Source of the DNA: Rhynochetos jubatus
Lineage: Eukaryota; Chordata; Aves; Eurypygiformes; Rhynochetidae
Direction of reading: 5' to 3'
Length of the DNA stretch: 64,000 nucleotides
Assembly (NCBI GenBank): GCA_027574665.1
Contig: CM050668.1
Location: forward strand, 6,906,001-6,970,000
The position numbers and the translations under genes were made by a program. The notes beneath the pieces were generated by a model, which was not told the DNA's origin, made no database searches, and worked only from the letters and a program-made list of their open reading frames with translations. Positions 35,201 to 50,830 of this stretch are shown in pieces; the stretch's first letter is position 1; each line of letters opens with the position of its first letter.

Positions 35201-38200
35201 TCAGAGACCCGAGTTCCTGCTCTGGTTGTCCCACAGTTAGCTTTTTGTTCTGTCATTGATCCCAGGTTTAACAGATTGAACAAAGCACTTGAGTTGATCT
35301 GAATTGATTGTACGCTGCTCTGGTTGTTTGCCTCTTGCTGAGAGTTTTGTTTGCAATATCATGGCTAATGGTCATGATTATTTCTTGTCCTGCATTCAAT
35401 TACACTGAAACAGGGTGCTTGCAACAATTGGCTGTGTCAGATGACCTGTGTTTTGACCCAGTATTCCGTAGGTATGATTCGGTGAAGTCCTGGGTAGGAG
35501 ATTAAACCTTTAGGTGGTTAAGTTCTTGCAGGTGATCCTGTATCTGTAAATACTAGTTTTGTTTGTTCCTGCTTTATAATGATAGCACAAAGTCCAACCT
35601 GATTCTGATTCCTCTCCCCTCTCCTGTTTCCAGTTTGGATAGATTCTTAGTGCTTTTTTATGTGAATGACTAATTTTGTCTAGCAGAATAGCTCATGCAT
35701 TCTTCACTGTGTCAGAATTCCTTGAGTCTTGTAATAGACCATATGCATTCAGCATCAAAAAAAGAGCAATGCATTATGGAAACACTTAAACAGTAATTTT
35801 TAACTTGCGGTCTTTGCAGCAGCACACCTATCCATTACTGTAGGGCAATTTTGAGAATGCAACTTCAACAGTTTTTCTCTGAGGTGCAGAGTAGTGATTG
35901 TTCTCTGTGGTCTTGCCAGTATTACTTTATTTCTTTGTCATACACAAACAGTCAAAACAGGAACACATACAGGACCAAGGCATCTGGAGAGGAAACAGCA
36001 CGCGTGCAGCCTGGTTCATGACCATGTTTCACGCCAGCATTGTCTTCGGAGTGTGATCCCAGTAAACTGGGATAATGCAATGCTAATAAACTTAAGTTTA
36101 CATAGGTTTGTTAGAATTAGAGTAACTCAAAACCTGTGCTTTATCAGGTCATCACAGATGTGAAACAAATTTCATATTGACTCCAGAATTAATCCATATA
36201 TGTGATAGTAGGCCTTGGTAATGTTTATTTGAAGCGGGCTGTGTGAAGCTAAACCCTCTCTTACTTCATCTAAGTCAGCACAACTTCTTTCACACTGATC
36301 TCTATGCTGGTTTTTGGTTTGGATCTTTTTTAGAAACAAGGCTCTCTAACTGCATTATGATGGAAATAAAGATCAGCTTTTTTGCAGCGTGGCATGTGGA
36401 GCCACTCAATGCTGTTTTCCATGTGCTTTATTTAATTTCTGTCAGGTTGTTCAAGGGGTGTTTGCACTAATGCTACCTGTCTGAGCCTGTTGTGTGCTGG
36501 AGAACCACCTGCCCAATTTAAGTTGCTTATTTTTACCCTGGGTTTACATCCCTTCTGATAGTTTGGGCTCATTCCTGTTGCAGCAAAGTATTTCCTATGT
36601 AGATACATTAGGTTACATTAAATATTATGGTGTTATTAAAGGATCTGTTCGGTGGAATTTCAAATAACTAATCTTAGTTAATCAACAACAAATGTAGATT
36701 GAAAAACTTCAGTCTACTATCAGTGTATGACTTGATTTGCACAGTGTGGCCTTGGGGGCAATTACCTGTTTATGATGTTCTTAACTATGGTGAGTGTTCA
36801 TGTCAACCATAGAGGTAGGGATCCTCTAACGAGGTTTATCAGGGTGAATCTCTGATGGTAATTACCTAATTCACACCTCTGTTTTATGTTGAGTAAGCAC
36901 ATTTGCTTGATTCAGCTTTGAGTTTACATATCTTGCAATTCAGGTGCTGCCTTGACTCAAACCTGCTAGCCAAAAAGATAAAGGGGTTAGGAAATAATCT
37001 TCATTTACATGTAACCTGGGAAGTAGTGGTTCAGGTGACTGGAAGGTCTGTTTCTTTGGTTAGAGAAACAACAATCATGTTGTACATGGAAAATTTTGTT
37101 AGTTCAAGAGCTGGTATTTTTCCACCCAAATGATCTGCTGGCTTCGGGTGTTTGATTTCCTGGTCAGGAGAGCCCTGTCAACGTTCAGTCCTAGCAGCAG
37201 AACATCGTAGCGGGTAGACCAGAGGCTATTTTGGCCATGACAGCTGTTGCCTTTTCTCTGAATATATTGCAGTGCTCTCTGCAGTCCAAGAAACACGCGT
37301 TTTACACAAATCATGCAGATGAAGGCATAGTCCATGTGAGGTACAGGTTGAGAAATCCTTAGTTATGTTGTTGCTTCACATAATCCTGTACTTGAAATCA
37401 GACATTCTTGAAGAAAACAGATCTTGTGTTATATGTATTGGGAGCAAAAAATGCATGCCTTGCATGTAACGTACCTATTAACTGGGGTTTTGTTTGACAG
37501 AAAGTGACTGTAATGAATGGAGTACCTGTCTCGCTTATGGAATTGAGTAAGCTGTATAGGAGTGGGCAGTCAAATTAATCAGGAAGTCTGATAACAGCAT
37601 TTTGCCAGAAACATTAAGAGATTTTTCTACAAGTCTGTGAATATCTGAATGCTTTTTCCTGGACTCAGTGGAAGGGGAATTGATAAGTAAAATACTAGAT
37701 AGAAAATGAAATCACTAAATGAAGAACACAGACTCCTTAATTAATAATTAGCATTACTGATAAAAAAGTTTTCCAAGTCTCTCAGTTGTTTTAAGACTAC
37801 TAATGTTTTTCCTAATCCTGCTTTTTGACAAGTTGATATCCCTTTAAGGGCTTTCTTTACCGGATCAATTCCTTTCCTACTAGGGCAAGTAAAGCTCTTC
37901 AGCTGTCCATCCAATTTATCCTTCTGGACTAAATTTCTCATATCAAGATAACCAGCAGCAATACTCCCCTCAGGAGATTTGTATCAATTAGTTGCGCATC
38001 GCTAATTCCTGTGGTCTTGGTGGACCAGTCAGTTGTAAGAAAGCTGTTTTGTAAACAGTTATGGTTGTTGGAGGTTTGTCTTTTTTTGGTGAATTTTGTT
38101 TGCTTTGAAATGAATCTTCTACATGGCAGCTATTGAAAGCATGTAGATTTACACATGTGCATGGAGAAATACGGGTTGCTTTAACTCCTTTGGGGATATT

Positions 38201-41200
38201 AATTGCCTATGGATTTCACACAATACTGATAAGGGGCTATTTTATACACAGCTAAGCAAATTTATCTGGAAAATACTTACCATGGAGAATGTGAACTGGA
38301 ACCAAGAGATACAGGGTTCTCAAAGTACAACAGTTGTTTATAGCTGTTCATAGGTCTCTTGTGTCTGTAGGTGTATGTGTGCCTGCTACCACTGTGATGG
38401 CACTCTTAAATGTATCCATTGAATTCCAGGCATCCTGAAGGCTGCTGGTAACTTTTCTTTTGCCTTCTGGTTTTAATGATACTCAATTCACTGTAAAGGA
38501 AAGTGGTAGGTAAATATTCTGTAAATGAGCCTCTGGGGTGACATAGTAGAAGTCTGGCATTAAAAAGAAGGGACTGCAGGCTAAAGAGAACCTGTATCTG
38601 AGGTGACAGTTGCAACTCAAAGCCACTGTTGCAGTCTTACGCCAATGTATATGGTGAAGAAGCGATGGCTCTCTTGTTCCACCGTGCACTAAGCCTTATT
38701 TTTGCAGTGTGACACTATGCTGCTCAGCAGATCCTAGAGGATCTGTTCAGCGTTCACATTTCTCATAAGCTTTTCTGAATTGCTTCTGATACGTAGCTGG
38801 ACATTACTTAGGACCCTGTTGTTTAGCAGAGGACTTGGATGTTATCAATGGAGTGCGTGCTTAGCCTTCACATACCGTGCTTCCACTGCCCTTGCCTGGA
38901 AGCTTTGTCAGCGTATTGCACTACATAGGCGCGCGCATGTGTTTATTTCTGGGTTCGGGAGGGTGTTTATGCTGCGTGTGAAGAGACCGACTTGGTGAAA
39001 GCTAAGCGTGTATCAATTGTGCCTTATACTCTGCAGCCACAGCACTGGCACCGCTTAAATCCCTGGTGTGTCTCCAGCTCCTCAACATCTCTGACCAAGT
39101 TTAAGTGGAAAGAAACTGGGGTGTTGTATTGATAATGTGAGTGGCAAATGAAATCTAGCAGGAAAGCAGGTTACTCCCCAGCTGGAATGCAGACCAGGCT
39201 TCAGTTAATCCCTCCCTTAGCCAAAGAAAGGTGATTTTAATCTATTTATTATGCATTTGGTTGGGGTTTTTCAGTACTAATATATCTGTAAATGCCATAG
39301 CATTAGACTTTGACTATCCATTTGCCCTATCAGCAGATATATCGGGACATGAAGCTGTTCAGTCACTCAAGGCTAATCCCAAGTAGTGCCATAGGATTGT
39401 GTGAATTGTTCTGGGTTTATGCAGAAGTAAACATCACTAATGTCATTTTTAAGTACCTGCTACCAGCTGTGTTAGGGCTTCTTTTTAGACAGCTCAATTT
39501 CTTGTCACTGATGTCTAAGACAAAACTAATTTGATATGATTGGGGAAGGAAAATTAAAAGGACAAAATCATGCAGGAAGCTCGTTTAAATGGCAACACTG
39601 AAGTAACTGGGTAATTGGGCATTGATTCCATCCTTGCCTCCTCACTCACTCTAGGAGCATTTTTGTATTAAAAGTAATGTCTGCAGGATGATGCTCCAAC
39701 ATCTGTTATTGCTGAAACAAAATTATTGGCTTCATTTTTTTCCTCTCTCCACATTCTTTCAACATCTGCATGTGTAGAGCTGTCCTGTATATTAATCATA
39801 CCTAACACTGCTCCTTTCCAGGGAAAATGCATCAAAGGGTATGGAATTTGATCTTTGGTGAGCAGGGGAATGTTTTCACGTGGGATTTGGTATTGCCATT
39901 TGCTTTTATTACATATTAGGTGGCTGGCTGTGAAGGGGATAATGTGAACGACGGCTCTGAGGGCTGACGCCCGTGTGAAGCCCCGTGCACATCTATGTTG
40001 CTCTCGAGTGTGTTTGTGTAACAAAGAACTGCACAGGCTATGGCCTGGCTGTCTTCTGGAATGTTAGTGTCATGTTACGTGATTAAAACTATGCAAGTAA
40101 TTTTACTTACTTTCTTTTCTCAGAATGTTTGCAGGCAAATCACCATTTTTTGGAAGCATTTCACGTTGAAAATGCTCAATAATTGTGTTGGGATTTTGAT
40201 TTTTTTTTTTTTTTTTTGCTTTATAGGTTGATCCAATAAATTGATTATAGATGTATCTTGCTGAATGTTTGCTGTTTCAATCAGTCTGGCTGTGTTTATT
40301 CTAATAGGAAGCAATATATTGTTTTATATTTTGGATGATTGCTATAACATACATGGTTGCATGTGCCAATTTTAAGATGCAGTTTGTTTATGAATGTGAC
40401 TTCATTACTTCTCAGTATTTGTACTGTAAAAAAACACCTGCATAAAGTTCATGGCAAGAGAATTGAAAAAGCTGAACAACAGATCTGCTATAATGTTTGG
40501 AAATCTTTTCTGTCTCTAATTATCAGGATGATAATTGTGTCTTCCAGTCTTCAAACTATGGTCTAGTTGGGAAGGCACGTGCTTAAATCCATTCTGATCC
40601 AGGAAAATGCTTGAGCTTTATTTTAAGCAGATATGAAGTTACATTAATTAAATATCTCATAACTATTTGCTTAAATCCCATCCATTGTTAGACTGACCAA
40701 ATGTGTTAGAATTGCAATGTAAATACTTCAGTAAATAGATAAACATGGGTGTCAGTTTGCTATGAACTTTCCACTGATTTTGACTTTTGACAGTCAATTT
40801 TATGGCATGCAGTTGAAATCAGAAAAGAATGGAAGTTTCAACTAATTTTTTAATATGCTGAAATGTATTAAGTTACACAAAAGAATCCATATTATAGTAA
40901 TCCCACATATATACAGGAAGAGAGTACCTAGCGTGCATGGCAGATGGTTTCAAAGGAAATCCTCGAGAGCTAGGATTAAAAAGCAATTTTCAGCAAGTTT
41001 AAAATGGGTCTCCATATTTGGGTCACAGCTATTAACTCTTTCATTGCAAACAAATGAGGGTGAAGTCTTGTCAGATCATTGTGGAAATGTTTCTCCCAAC
41101 AAAAGCTGACCAGTGGGCACTGTGGAAGGATGAAATGACAATGTCTGTTGATTTCGCTTCTGATCCTCTTAGGGCTACAGTGGGAAGTAGAGCTGTGATA

Positions 41201-44200
41201 CACAGACAGTGGCATGTTGCAAGTAATTGGGATTCATCATTTGGCTAACAAACATTGGCAACCCCTTTAAAAATACTGTGTGGCTTCAATTGTTGCCTCC
41301 CCACTGAAGCAGATTTACATAAACACAACAATTGAAAAAATATAAAACATTATTTTGATTGTGGTGTTCTGGGTCTGCAAAGGGGTTAATTTCAAGGAAA
41401 CCCAAGGTATAAAGGTACTTAAATCCCCTCTAACTTGATATTTCTGAACTCTGTTCCTGGCTCTGCCAATTTTCATGGATTTAATTGGCTTTTGGATCAG
41501 AACTTCGTATTTCTGTACTGCAGTAGAGACGTGAACAATCGTGCTCCTCTCTCCTACCCATCACTGTTTACTTTAAACTTTATGATCTAGTTTTTGGTGT
41601 GTTAGAAATGGCAGATTTATACTGTTTACATTTAGTAAATTAGACTTAATCACTGTTCATTGAAATGTAAAGACTTTTCATATAGCGTTTTTCTGTTCCT
41701 TTTGGATATGGCAGGCGTGTCGTATATATGATAAATAAGAAAATGAACAGCGCTACTTTGGTTCAGTCATAGACAGGAATGATCATGGGCTCCAAGCTGT
41801 GCCTGGCAGGATGTCTGGACTTACAAATGGAAAGCAAGGCCATGTTTTGTCAGACGTGTTTTAGGAGCGCACCAAAACTTGTTTTATTTTGGGTTTTTTT
41901 TTTTTAAAGGTTATATTCTAAAATAAACAGTACCATGCAAACATTGTTGCAGGGTGTAGCTGTTTCTGTTGGTGGTGTGTGAACATCCAAGAATATTTTC
42001 ATCAATATGATGCATGAAAGTAATAGAGTCTGGATCAGCTTTGTATTGCATGAGCAGGAGAAGACACTGGGCTTTTAGCAACTAACAATAGCACAGCAAG
42101 TTGAAGATAATTGGCTTTAACTAACTTTCACCAGCTAGTAAACGTGTTAGGAGTGTAATTCACACTTACATCGGTGCTCCTTTATGCATTTCTGGCAGTG
42201 TGAAGGAACCTCAAGTTTGATATCAACTAACTTTTTTTAAAGACTTTTCTGTTTCTGAAGTAGAAATTCAGGTTGGATCTTAAGCAGTGTTTATGACTAA
42301 ACATTGAAGTATAGCAACCAATACTATTTTATTGTGTTCTCAAAGCTAGCAACTGGGTATATTTTCAGTAGATGTGGAAAGCTTTCTGAGCAAAGGTGCC
42401 TGATGCTCTAAGTGAATTACGCGAGTACTTGCTGGTTTAAATTTCAGCCTATGGAGTTCCTGGCATTCCTCTGCAGCTATAACTTAACAGCAAAGGACAA
42501 TGTACTTCTGAAAGGGCATCATATGTCCCAGTGGGATAATGGACTGCAGGTGTATCTACAAAATGTTAATGAGCAATGCTAAATGATGGGTGTTTCCTGT
42601 AGAACTGATGTAGGGTATGTAGTAGAAGTCCTATCTGCTATTCAGAAAAGAGTCGGGTGATGGATGAAAATGCTGTTGTAAGGCGGCTTTCAGTGTTCAG
42701 TGCTTGTACCAAAGCTAGAAAGCTTCAGTGAACTCAGGACTGGCTTTTAGTTGAAGCTGAATTTGTTCTTCTAGGTCCTTGTTTTACATCACCTCCTCTG
42801 GGCAGTTTACCTGTGTGCATCTTGTTATGACAAGACCTAGCTTCATGGGATCTTACCAGGTGTTTTTATCTTGGCATAGGCTATTTTGTAAAGGGAAGCA
42901 TTTAGTCATTTTAGTTGTAACAACTGGCTCTTAAAATTCTTCAGGCATTGGGACAAGGAATAAGCTTAAGGAAGTATTTCAAGTGTAACATGGAAGAGGG
43001 TTAGTGGATGTTTGCAGAGCACTCCTCTGTAGCATGTGAGTAGCATGGAAGAGAGCTCTGAGATAGTTGTTACAAGAAAAATTTTGCAAGTAAATGGTGA
43101 AAGTATTATAGGCTAATTAGAGGCAAAATTACGCATCCCGGTGTTAACAGCTGGATAAGGAGGGAATATGCTATTTTGAACTTGGAAATGAAAGTAGGTG
43201 ACTTCTGCTTACATAGTGAAATGGAGAAGGAATAAGGGGATGCGAAGCTAAGACTAACATAGACAAAGCAATGGATTAGGAAAATGCTTTATAGCATAGG
43301 TGAGCAATAGTAGGACAGCAGTGAATCCAAAGAAAAAGCCACTGGATGCCATCCAGATTCTCATCAATCTGCATTTGAGCAGTGTTAGTTGTGTGAATGG
43401 ATGGCAAAGGCTTTGCCTCAGGCGCCTTGAGAGAAAGGATAGGTAGGCCTTAGCTGCAGGCAAAGCATCTCCTGTGAAAATAACCAAAGTGCAATTTTTT
43501 TGAATGCTTAATTCTTGAAACAGTGTTCCCAATGTATTTGTGTGCCTTCAGAGGGCAGTTATGAGTGCCTAAATTAGATAGCAAAAATTGAACATCCCAA
43601 GCTGTTGTCAACAATCATGTGTCGCCAGGTTATGATGCTATTAATACTTGGGGAAAAAAAATTCATGACAGCAGTTACCTTTGATCTGCAGGTTTGTAAA
43701 TGTAGTTCAGAATTTTGCCTTAGATTTTTCAAAGACTTGCCTCTTTCAAAGAGAGGCATAAGAGATCAGTGGAGAGTCTGCCTGTCATTGTTATCTTCCA
43801 GGATGTTTGTTTCAAGTGGTGGTTGAATGTTTCTGTGAAGTACTAGGTGATCTAAGACCTGATCCAGATGTCTTTGGATAGTCAGAGCAATCTAGTCTCT
43901 TGACTTCAACAAACTTATGATCAAGTTCTAAATAAAGGAGTTAGTGTTGACTTTAGAGAATTAGCTGTTTTCTTTTACTCTCTGTACAACCACTTGTCTG
44001 ATAAAGCAGGAGTTTCTTGTATGGAGTCACTTGTCTCATGGGTCAGAAGCCGCTTTTTGTCAGGGCAAAACACATTGGAAGGGGAGGAAGCTCATGCACA
44101 TCACCAAAAGATTAGACAGGCAGGTGGAAAACAGAACCCTGAGTTCTGGTAGGGTCCAAATGAGTCATCCAGAAACTACGCCAAGGTGCAACTCTGAAGC

Positions 44201-47200
44201 AGTATGTGACATGCTGTTAAAATGTGTTAGAAGAATACTGTCAAAGGAAGGATTCTCAGATGTTGTTTGTCTGCTAGAGCTGTGAAAATGTTCTACTTTG
44301 TGTTGGTTTGCATTGTTTGTTTTCAGTTAAAATAACTCTTAGGGAAGCAATTCCTAGTTTTCTGCAGCCTTCTTGGAGATGATTTTTCCAAGGGAAGGTT
44401 GGTACTGCAAGTAGGGTATTGTTCAAGAAGTTGTTCCCTCTGCTGCTTCCCGCAGAAGTGTACTTCAGCATCTGGAGATGAGATTGCAGCACTGTGGCAG
44501 TGAGAATGGAAAGCCAAATAACCATCCAGGCCTAATACTACTTAAATTTTACTGAGGACCTACCAGGTTGTCCTAATGTTGATAAATGCTTTTGCCAAAG
44601 CTCTCTGACAATATGTAGATCTCTGAAATGATTATGTCATTATACAGAGTTTTGAATTCTAGAAACTGTGGCTCTTTAAAATAGTGAAATGCTTTCTTGC
44701 CTTCAGAAACTCATAACAGGAGATACTGAAGGCTCAGTTCCACTGAGTGCTTTGGAATTGCTCTCTGCTTCTATCTTATTGTAGAACATATTTATTAAAA
44801 AATGTTTTCTGAGTAGATTACTGAAAGCAATAACCTATTCATATCAAGGCCATGAATTCGTGTTTAGTGTAACCAGTTAGACAAAAGTGAAATCTTACAT
44901 ACTGATAATGTGCTATAGTTGGGCTTCTCTGCACTACTTTATTGCTGGTACTTTAAGTAGCGACTTGAGAAACAGATAATCAAAATTGATTCTTCTCTGC
45001 AGGTCTCTTGCTTACTGTTGGACTTTGACAGACCTAATCTGTGAGGATAATTAAAGTTCCTTGGCTCTGAATGCTGTAAGTGATTTTTCTGTTTTGTTTT
45101 ATGGAAACTGTTAGGAACCTGTTTGCCTCATGTAGGGAAAAAAGGTGAAAATGCCAAATCACAAACAAATGGTAGAAATGAGGTTGGTGCAGATTTGTTA
45201 GATGTCTGTACCTGTTTGCAGGAGAGATTTCTAAACAGCATTTTGTATTCAGGAGCACCCCTGTGTCCATTCCAGCTGTGCTGGTCAGTGCAGAACCCTG
45301 CTGGCAATTTGCCAGGGAAGATACCAAATATTTTCATACCTCTACCAGGACTACAACTAGATTAGTAATCTTGACATGGGGAAGGGGATGTTGCTGTTGA
45401 TGTGTGTGTTGCATTACGGTCAGAATAAACACCTGAAGTATCAGTGTAGTTTTGTAACCAGAATATCATGTGGAGAAGTGACCGATTTTCCCATTGCTAA
45501 TGCCACCATGGGAAATCACCCTGGCTGTTGCTTAGTATAACAATTGTTGGAATTTCAGGTGCTATGATAACGTAGCAGGAGTCTTTAAATATGTCTTTAC
45601 TGTTTAATAGCCTTCTCACAGGAGCAGATTTGCCTGCTTTAAACCCTGTAAATGTAGAAGCATGGCTTCTGGGACATCTGGGATAATACTCCCCATGGTA
45701 CCTGGAATCAGGCAGTTGTATCTGGGAGGCTGCTGCAGGGAGGCATGGTGTGGGTAGGAGGCTGGCTGCCATGTTTTTGACCTTGTTTCAGCATCCTTTT
45801 AGTATCCTTAGGACACAGCTCTCTGCTGATTATATATGTAACGGTTATGCATGTTGCTAATGACATTTCTCCGGGAGTGTCTTTAAAACAGTTGATATTC
45901 TTGCACCAATGAAACCATGCAAAGAACTCTTCATACCCCCATTTTTTCTCCCCAGAGCTGTGGGAACCATTTTCTGGCTTGTAGAACAAAGAAGTTAGGA
46001 AAAAATTGCGTAGCCAACATCTGCACCTGGCTCGCTTATTAAGCGAGTATTTGGCAGAGACACTGAAGTACCTTCTGCCAAGAGAGCCTTGGTGGTGCAG
46101 TTCTTCAGGGATGAAGATGCGATAATGTCTTTTCCTTTTTGGTTCACCAAAGCTATTTTCTTGGTTTGTCAAAATCAAAATGTTGTTGGAAAGGAAAGTA
46201 TCTTTTTCGTTTTAAATATCAGAGGTTGATTAATGGTTAATCAAACTTTTTCTAACCAACCGTGTGGCGATTATGATGGTGTATCACTGTAGTTCCAGTG
46301 GCAGACACATCACATATGGGTTGCCATTTTGATGGCTTTCAATGGTAATCTGACCCATAAAAACTGAAGCATAATATGCAAACTGATTTTTTTTTTTTTC
46401 TGGCCTGCCCTATTCTTGATGCCATCTGTTTTAGGATGGAAATGAGCCTGCTCAAAATGTGGCTTGCCAGTTTTAAGCAGAGTGATAGTGCCAATCACAG
46501 ATGGATTTAAAAGAATAGCCTCCTTTGAACAAGAAAAGAAGGAAGATTCTACTGGAAGGAGGAAGTTTCACTCGAAAGCATATTGCCTGTTAAATCCTGT
46601 GGCCTGTGGAACATCCATCAGACATTTCTGTGAATGCTTCACATCGATTAAGTAAACTAAGCTTACTTTCTAAAAATCAAGAAAAACCCCTCAATGTCCA
46701 AACACTGCTCCCCCTCCAACCCCTGCCTTCTCTTGCTGCCATCCATAGTGGAATCAAGTGCAGGAAGCTGACAGTATCTGATCCTGCCATGTATTTGCAA
46801 TGTATCCATTCAGCAAAACCAATCACGGTAAAACACATGTCTACAAAACTTAGGAAATAATGTAATCTGCCCTATGAATCCCATTGAAGTCATAGCATTT
46901 GGAGCCCTGGGCTGCCATTTCTGAATTCCTGTCTCTGATAATTAACAAGAATCAATGTTGTAGGTGAAGGTGAGTACCTGTCTGCTGCTGACGCATCTAT
47001 GCTCAAAAATTAAGGTACTGAAGCACCTAATTTTCACTGTAGGCAATGAGATCTCAGTTCTCTTCTACTCAGTTTGAGAGAGCCTGTGCTCTGAAGTTAG
47101 AGATACAGTGACCTTGTCTCGTGTGTAACCACAAGCGTCTTGGTGCTATTTATAATCCAAAGAAACACATTAAATGATTTTTCACTGGTTAGGAATATGC

Positions 47201-50200
47201 TCTACAGAAATCTGGTGGGGTGGTTTTTTTCATCTCTTTAAATCGATTACATTCTTTGAACAACCATGTGCTGTTGCAGTAAGGAAGCATGTAAAGGAAG
47301 GTACTCATCGATGAATTTCATGTTCGTGACACACTTGAACAGCCCTCTCAAGTCCTCTTTAAGCCTTTTATTTCCAGGCTAAATAAACACCAAATTCAGC
47401 AATGTCTCATCTACTCCCTTTAATTACTGCTGTTGAGAGAAAGTTTCTGCCGATGCGAATGTGCTATTTTGTCATGTCACATCAAATTGCATCAGCCTTA
47501 TATTTAGGAACAAAAAGAGGGGGAGGCTGAGACAGGATGTGGCTACAAATGGAACTAAAGGGTTTTCTTAAATATAGGCTGAAAATAGACAATTGAGACA
47601 GTCATGCTTTTTCAAGCAAAAATCCATGAAAGGGAAAATCAAGTCTGTGACGACAGAAATGAAAAGCAGGGCTGGGGGCGTGAGCAGAGGGAGTTCTAGA
47701 TGGAGGCGTGGGCTGGTGTCAGGGAAAAGCTGATGAACTTCTCATTTATTCAAACACCCTTTGCATTGTCAGATTGGTGTGAAGAGCTTTTAGAATATGT
47801 TAGTCCGCATATATCTCCTCTTGTTCCTTCTGTGCTGGCTAAAGCCGTGCTTCCCTCCTGCTTGTTGCAGGGCATGCCACCTGCCCTTTGTGATTATCTC
47901 CTTCTTGGGGTCTTAAAGCTGAACTCATTGATCGCTTCCCAACTTGGCGTGTTTTCATTGAAAAAGTTGTAAGGACTCATCTTTGCTAACTTGGATGTCT
48001 CAGCTTAAGCCAGTCACTTGCAGGAATTCTCCTAAATACCATACAGCTTTACTCTCCTTGACTTACCTGTTACTGTATGCTGCCTTGATGTAAGGATTGC
48101 TCATTAGATTTTCTGTTTCTCCCTAAAACATTATCCAATTCCCAAGCCTAAAATCAGAATGGTGCAAAACGGTTCAGCTTTATTTGTTGGTTTTTGGTTT
48201 TTTGTTGTTTTTTTTTTTTTTTTATGCCTGTTTACATGATTTGCTAACATTGGAAGTATTTCTGCTGGCTCTCAGGTCAACCTGCAGAATTCAAGTGTTT
48301 TCTGTGGCAGTTCCGTAAGCAGAAAGCAAGTGGCTTGTTTGGCCATGTTTGCATGCGTTTTGTAAAGTTGTCCCTTACTAAGAGAAATACTGGGTTTGCT
48401 TTTTTCTAGTGGGGTAACCAAATGGTCCTGTATCTAATCAATGAGGAAGAAGTTGAAGGGAAGAAACCTGGGAGGAGGCATATAAAATTGGGGAATCACA
48501 TCTATCAAAATCTAATTAAACCACAGTGGAAATGTATGAATATATGTACAGCTCCTATTCTAGTACTCTAATAGATCTTCAGATTGCTACTGTACAGTGC
48601 TTATATACTCAAAGCATCTTAAAACATGGATTAACCCTTAAAAGGCTCTTGCATTGAAGGAGTGTTGTCCTTTAACAGACAGTTGCCCTGAACAAGTCAG
48701 TTACTTCTGAGTAACTTTAGAGAAACTCTGCTACAAAGATAAAACTCAAGCCCAGTCATTGAGGTTACCAGCAAAAGTAAGTTTTTGTGGTTCAATAGAA
48801 ATGTGCTGGTTGACACCAGTCAAGAATTTGGACTCGTGACTTTGTTGCCTTCAGTGGCATTTGCCTGGAGAAACTGGTGGAAAAATGAAGTCCTCCAAAC
48901 TGAGTTCCGGTACACCTACCGTACCAGTATTCCAGATTCTGCTGCTGGGCACAAATTCATTTATGGCAACATAGACTATTTCAGTTTATTTCTTTTAACA
49001 ACTTCCAGCAATGTCTTAGCTCACCAAGCTACAACTAAATAGATTGTGATAAATAGGCATAGAGAAAAATTGCAGTAGCTGTCCAAATAAATGTAGGAGA
49101 CTTGAAACAATCTATCACACTAAATTTACTTCAAAATGTAGTGTCTCTTCCCAAATAATATTTTTTTAAAAAAAGGTTGCTGAGGAAAGTCAGATTGGCT
49201 CTTCAGCGAATGTTAGGAGCTTGCCCATGGAAAGCACTTTTTGCCCTCTCAGAACTGGGCAGAAAATGATCTATTGGAATCAAAGGCATAAATTATGCAT
49301 GTAATGTATCTTGCTTTGAGATGATGAGTCTGATCAGAGCCTGATGGCAATTAAAGTGAGTTCTGAAAGATCAGCTGTGTTTGAGAACCATTGGAACACT
49401 TGATGCGGATATGATCTGTAGGCGGCTAGCAGCACCTACTTATCAAATTAGAAAAATACTATCCATTTCTTACAGCTAAGCACTTGGATTCTGTCCTCAG
49501 AAGTAATTGTGATGCTAGAAATCATATTTTTTATTCTTGTCACCAAGGATAATAAAAATGCAGTGGAGGTTTAGAAGCCTGTATATTTACAGCATTATGA
49601 CAAATGTAAGTTAAGTAGTATTTTGGGCTGAAGCTTGACAGGCGAAGGCGCACAGCTTCTCATGGTTAGATATTATCAGTGCTCCAGGACTGTGAAATAT
49701 TAAATATAGTGATGCTGTAATCTAAATTTTTAGATTCTTTACAACAGGAAAACAACCACCCATGGTGCTAAACCTATATACCCAATGAAGCTTGATGGAA
49801 AAGAGGCACGAAGCCTACTGACAGCTTCTAGCCTGAGTAGGAAGAGGCTTGTGTCACTGACTTGGCTGTGCTACCTGGTACTCAGTCTTTTGTGATTTTA
49901 TCTGGTAAATGCATCTAACTAGACCATAAATAGAAGTGTAGCAGCAGTCTAGGTGCGCTTCCTCGAGGAGTGGCGGGAAGGAGGTGGGAGTCCTGTAGAG
50001 ATTCTGGTGACACTTAAAGCATTCATTTGCATAGAATTTCATATTTTTCATTTTCAGTTTAATCCACTTCCTGAGACAATCATATCTGATTTTTTCCTTC
50101 AATTACTCTTTTAGTACCTGAGAATTTTAAAAAAGCCTCAGTAAAATGCGTTTTCATAGCAAAGAATGCATTTGTTATGCTTTTTCAGAGCAAATCACAG

Positions 50201-50699
50201 AAATATTAAATGGTGAAGGAGAAAGATGTTTGTTTTATAGTTGGGGTTTGTTTGTTTTGAACTGAATAAGTCTGAAAATACTAGATAAAAACTGCAGATC
50301 AAATGAAAAGACTCCATAAGCATTCTCCAGATTGTTCATCAAAAAACCACCCAACTGACAACACTACAAAAAGAAAATTGTCTTAATTAATGTCTTCAGT
50401 TAAAGGAAAAGCATTGTGGCTCTCAAATATGTTATTAAATCGGTATTGTTTAGATAATAGGATGGGGAAAGACACTTGTGCTGAGTGCTGTGTCAAATTC
50501 GTCAGGGCATGTTTTAATTCTAGTTCACTTGCTGGATTTCACAGCTTTTTGTCTGGGTATTGGGGTAATTTGGAGGGTTGAGTGAAGCCAGATGACTGTA
50601 ATGAACTCATTTTGTGTCTTTGACTCATTCTGGCAAAAAAAAGATGCTATTTATGGGTATTTTTTATTGTTAAGACTTCTGTTCCTCCTGTCTCTCAAA

Positions 50700-50830
50700 C
50701 TTTCCCTGGGCCACTGTCTTTGCGCCATCACCAATAATTATGTCGAATTAATTCAGCATAATTGAGTTAATTATTAGCATTGGAAGTTAACAACATGACT
50801 TCAATTGAACCAAAGCTTTTATCCCCGTCT
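50700..50830. promoter_or_regulatory. Candidate distal regulatory element with dyad symmetry
   Basis: CCAATAATTA (50731-50740) is mirrored by TTAATTATTAGCATTGG ending at 50783. Between them lies the 10-bp palindrome GAATTAATTC (50745-50754). Several TAATTA homeodomain cores fall in about 55 bp. It lies 22 kb right of the promoter. No coding potential is seen. Confidence 0.35.

Noticed and set aside
47700-47972. Plus-strand frame of 90 codons starting at ATG
   Set aside because: The peptide has no recognisable family and there is no sign of exon structure around it.
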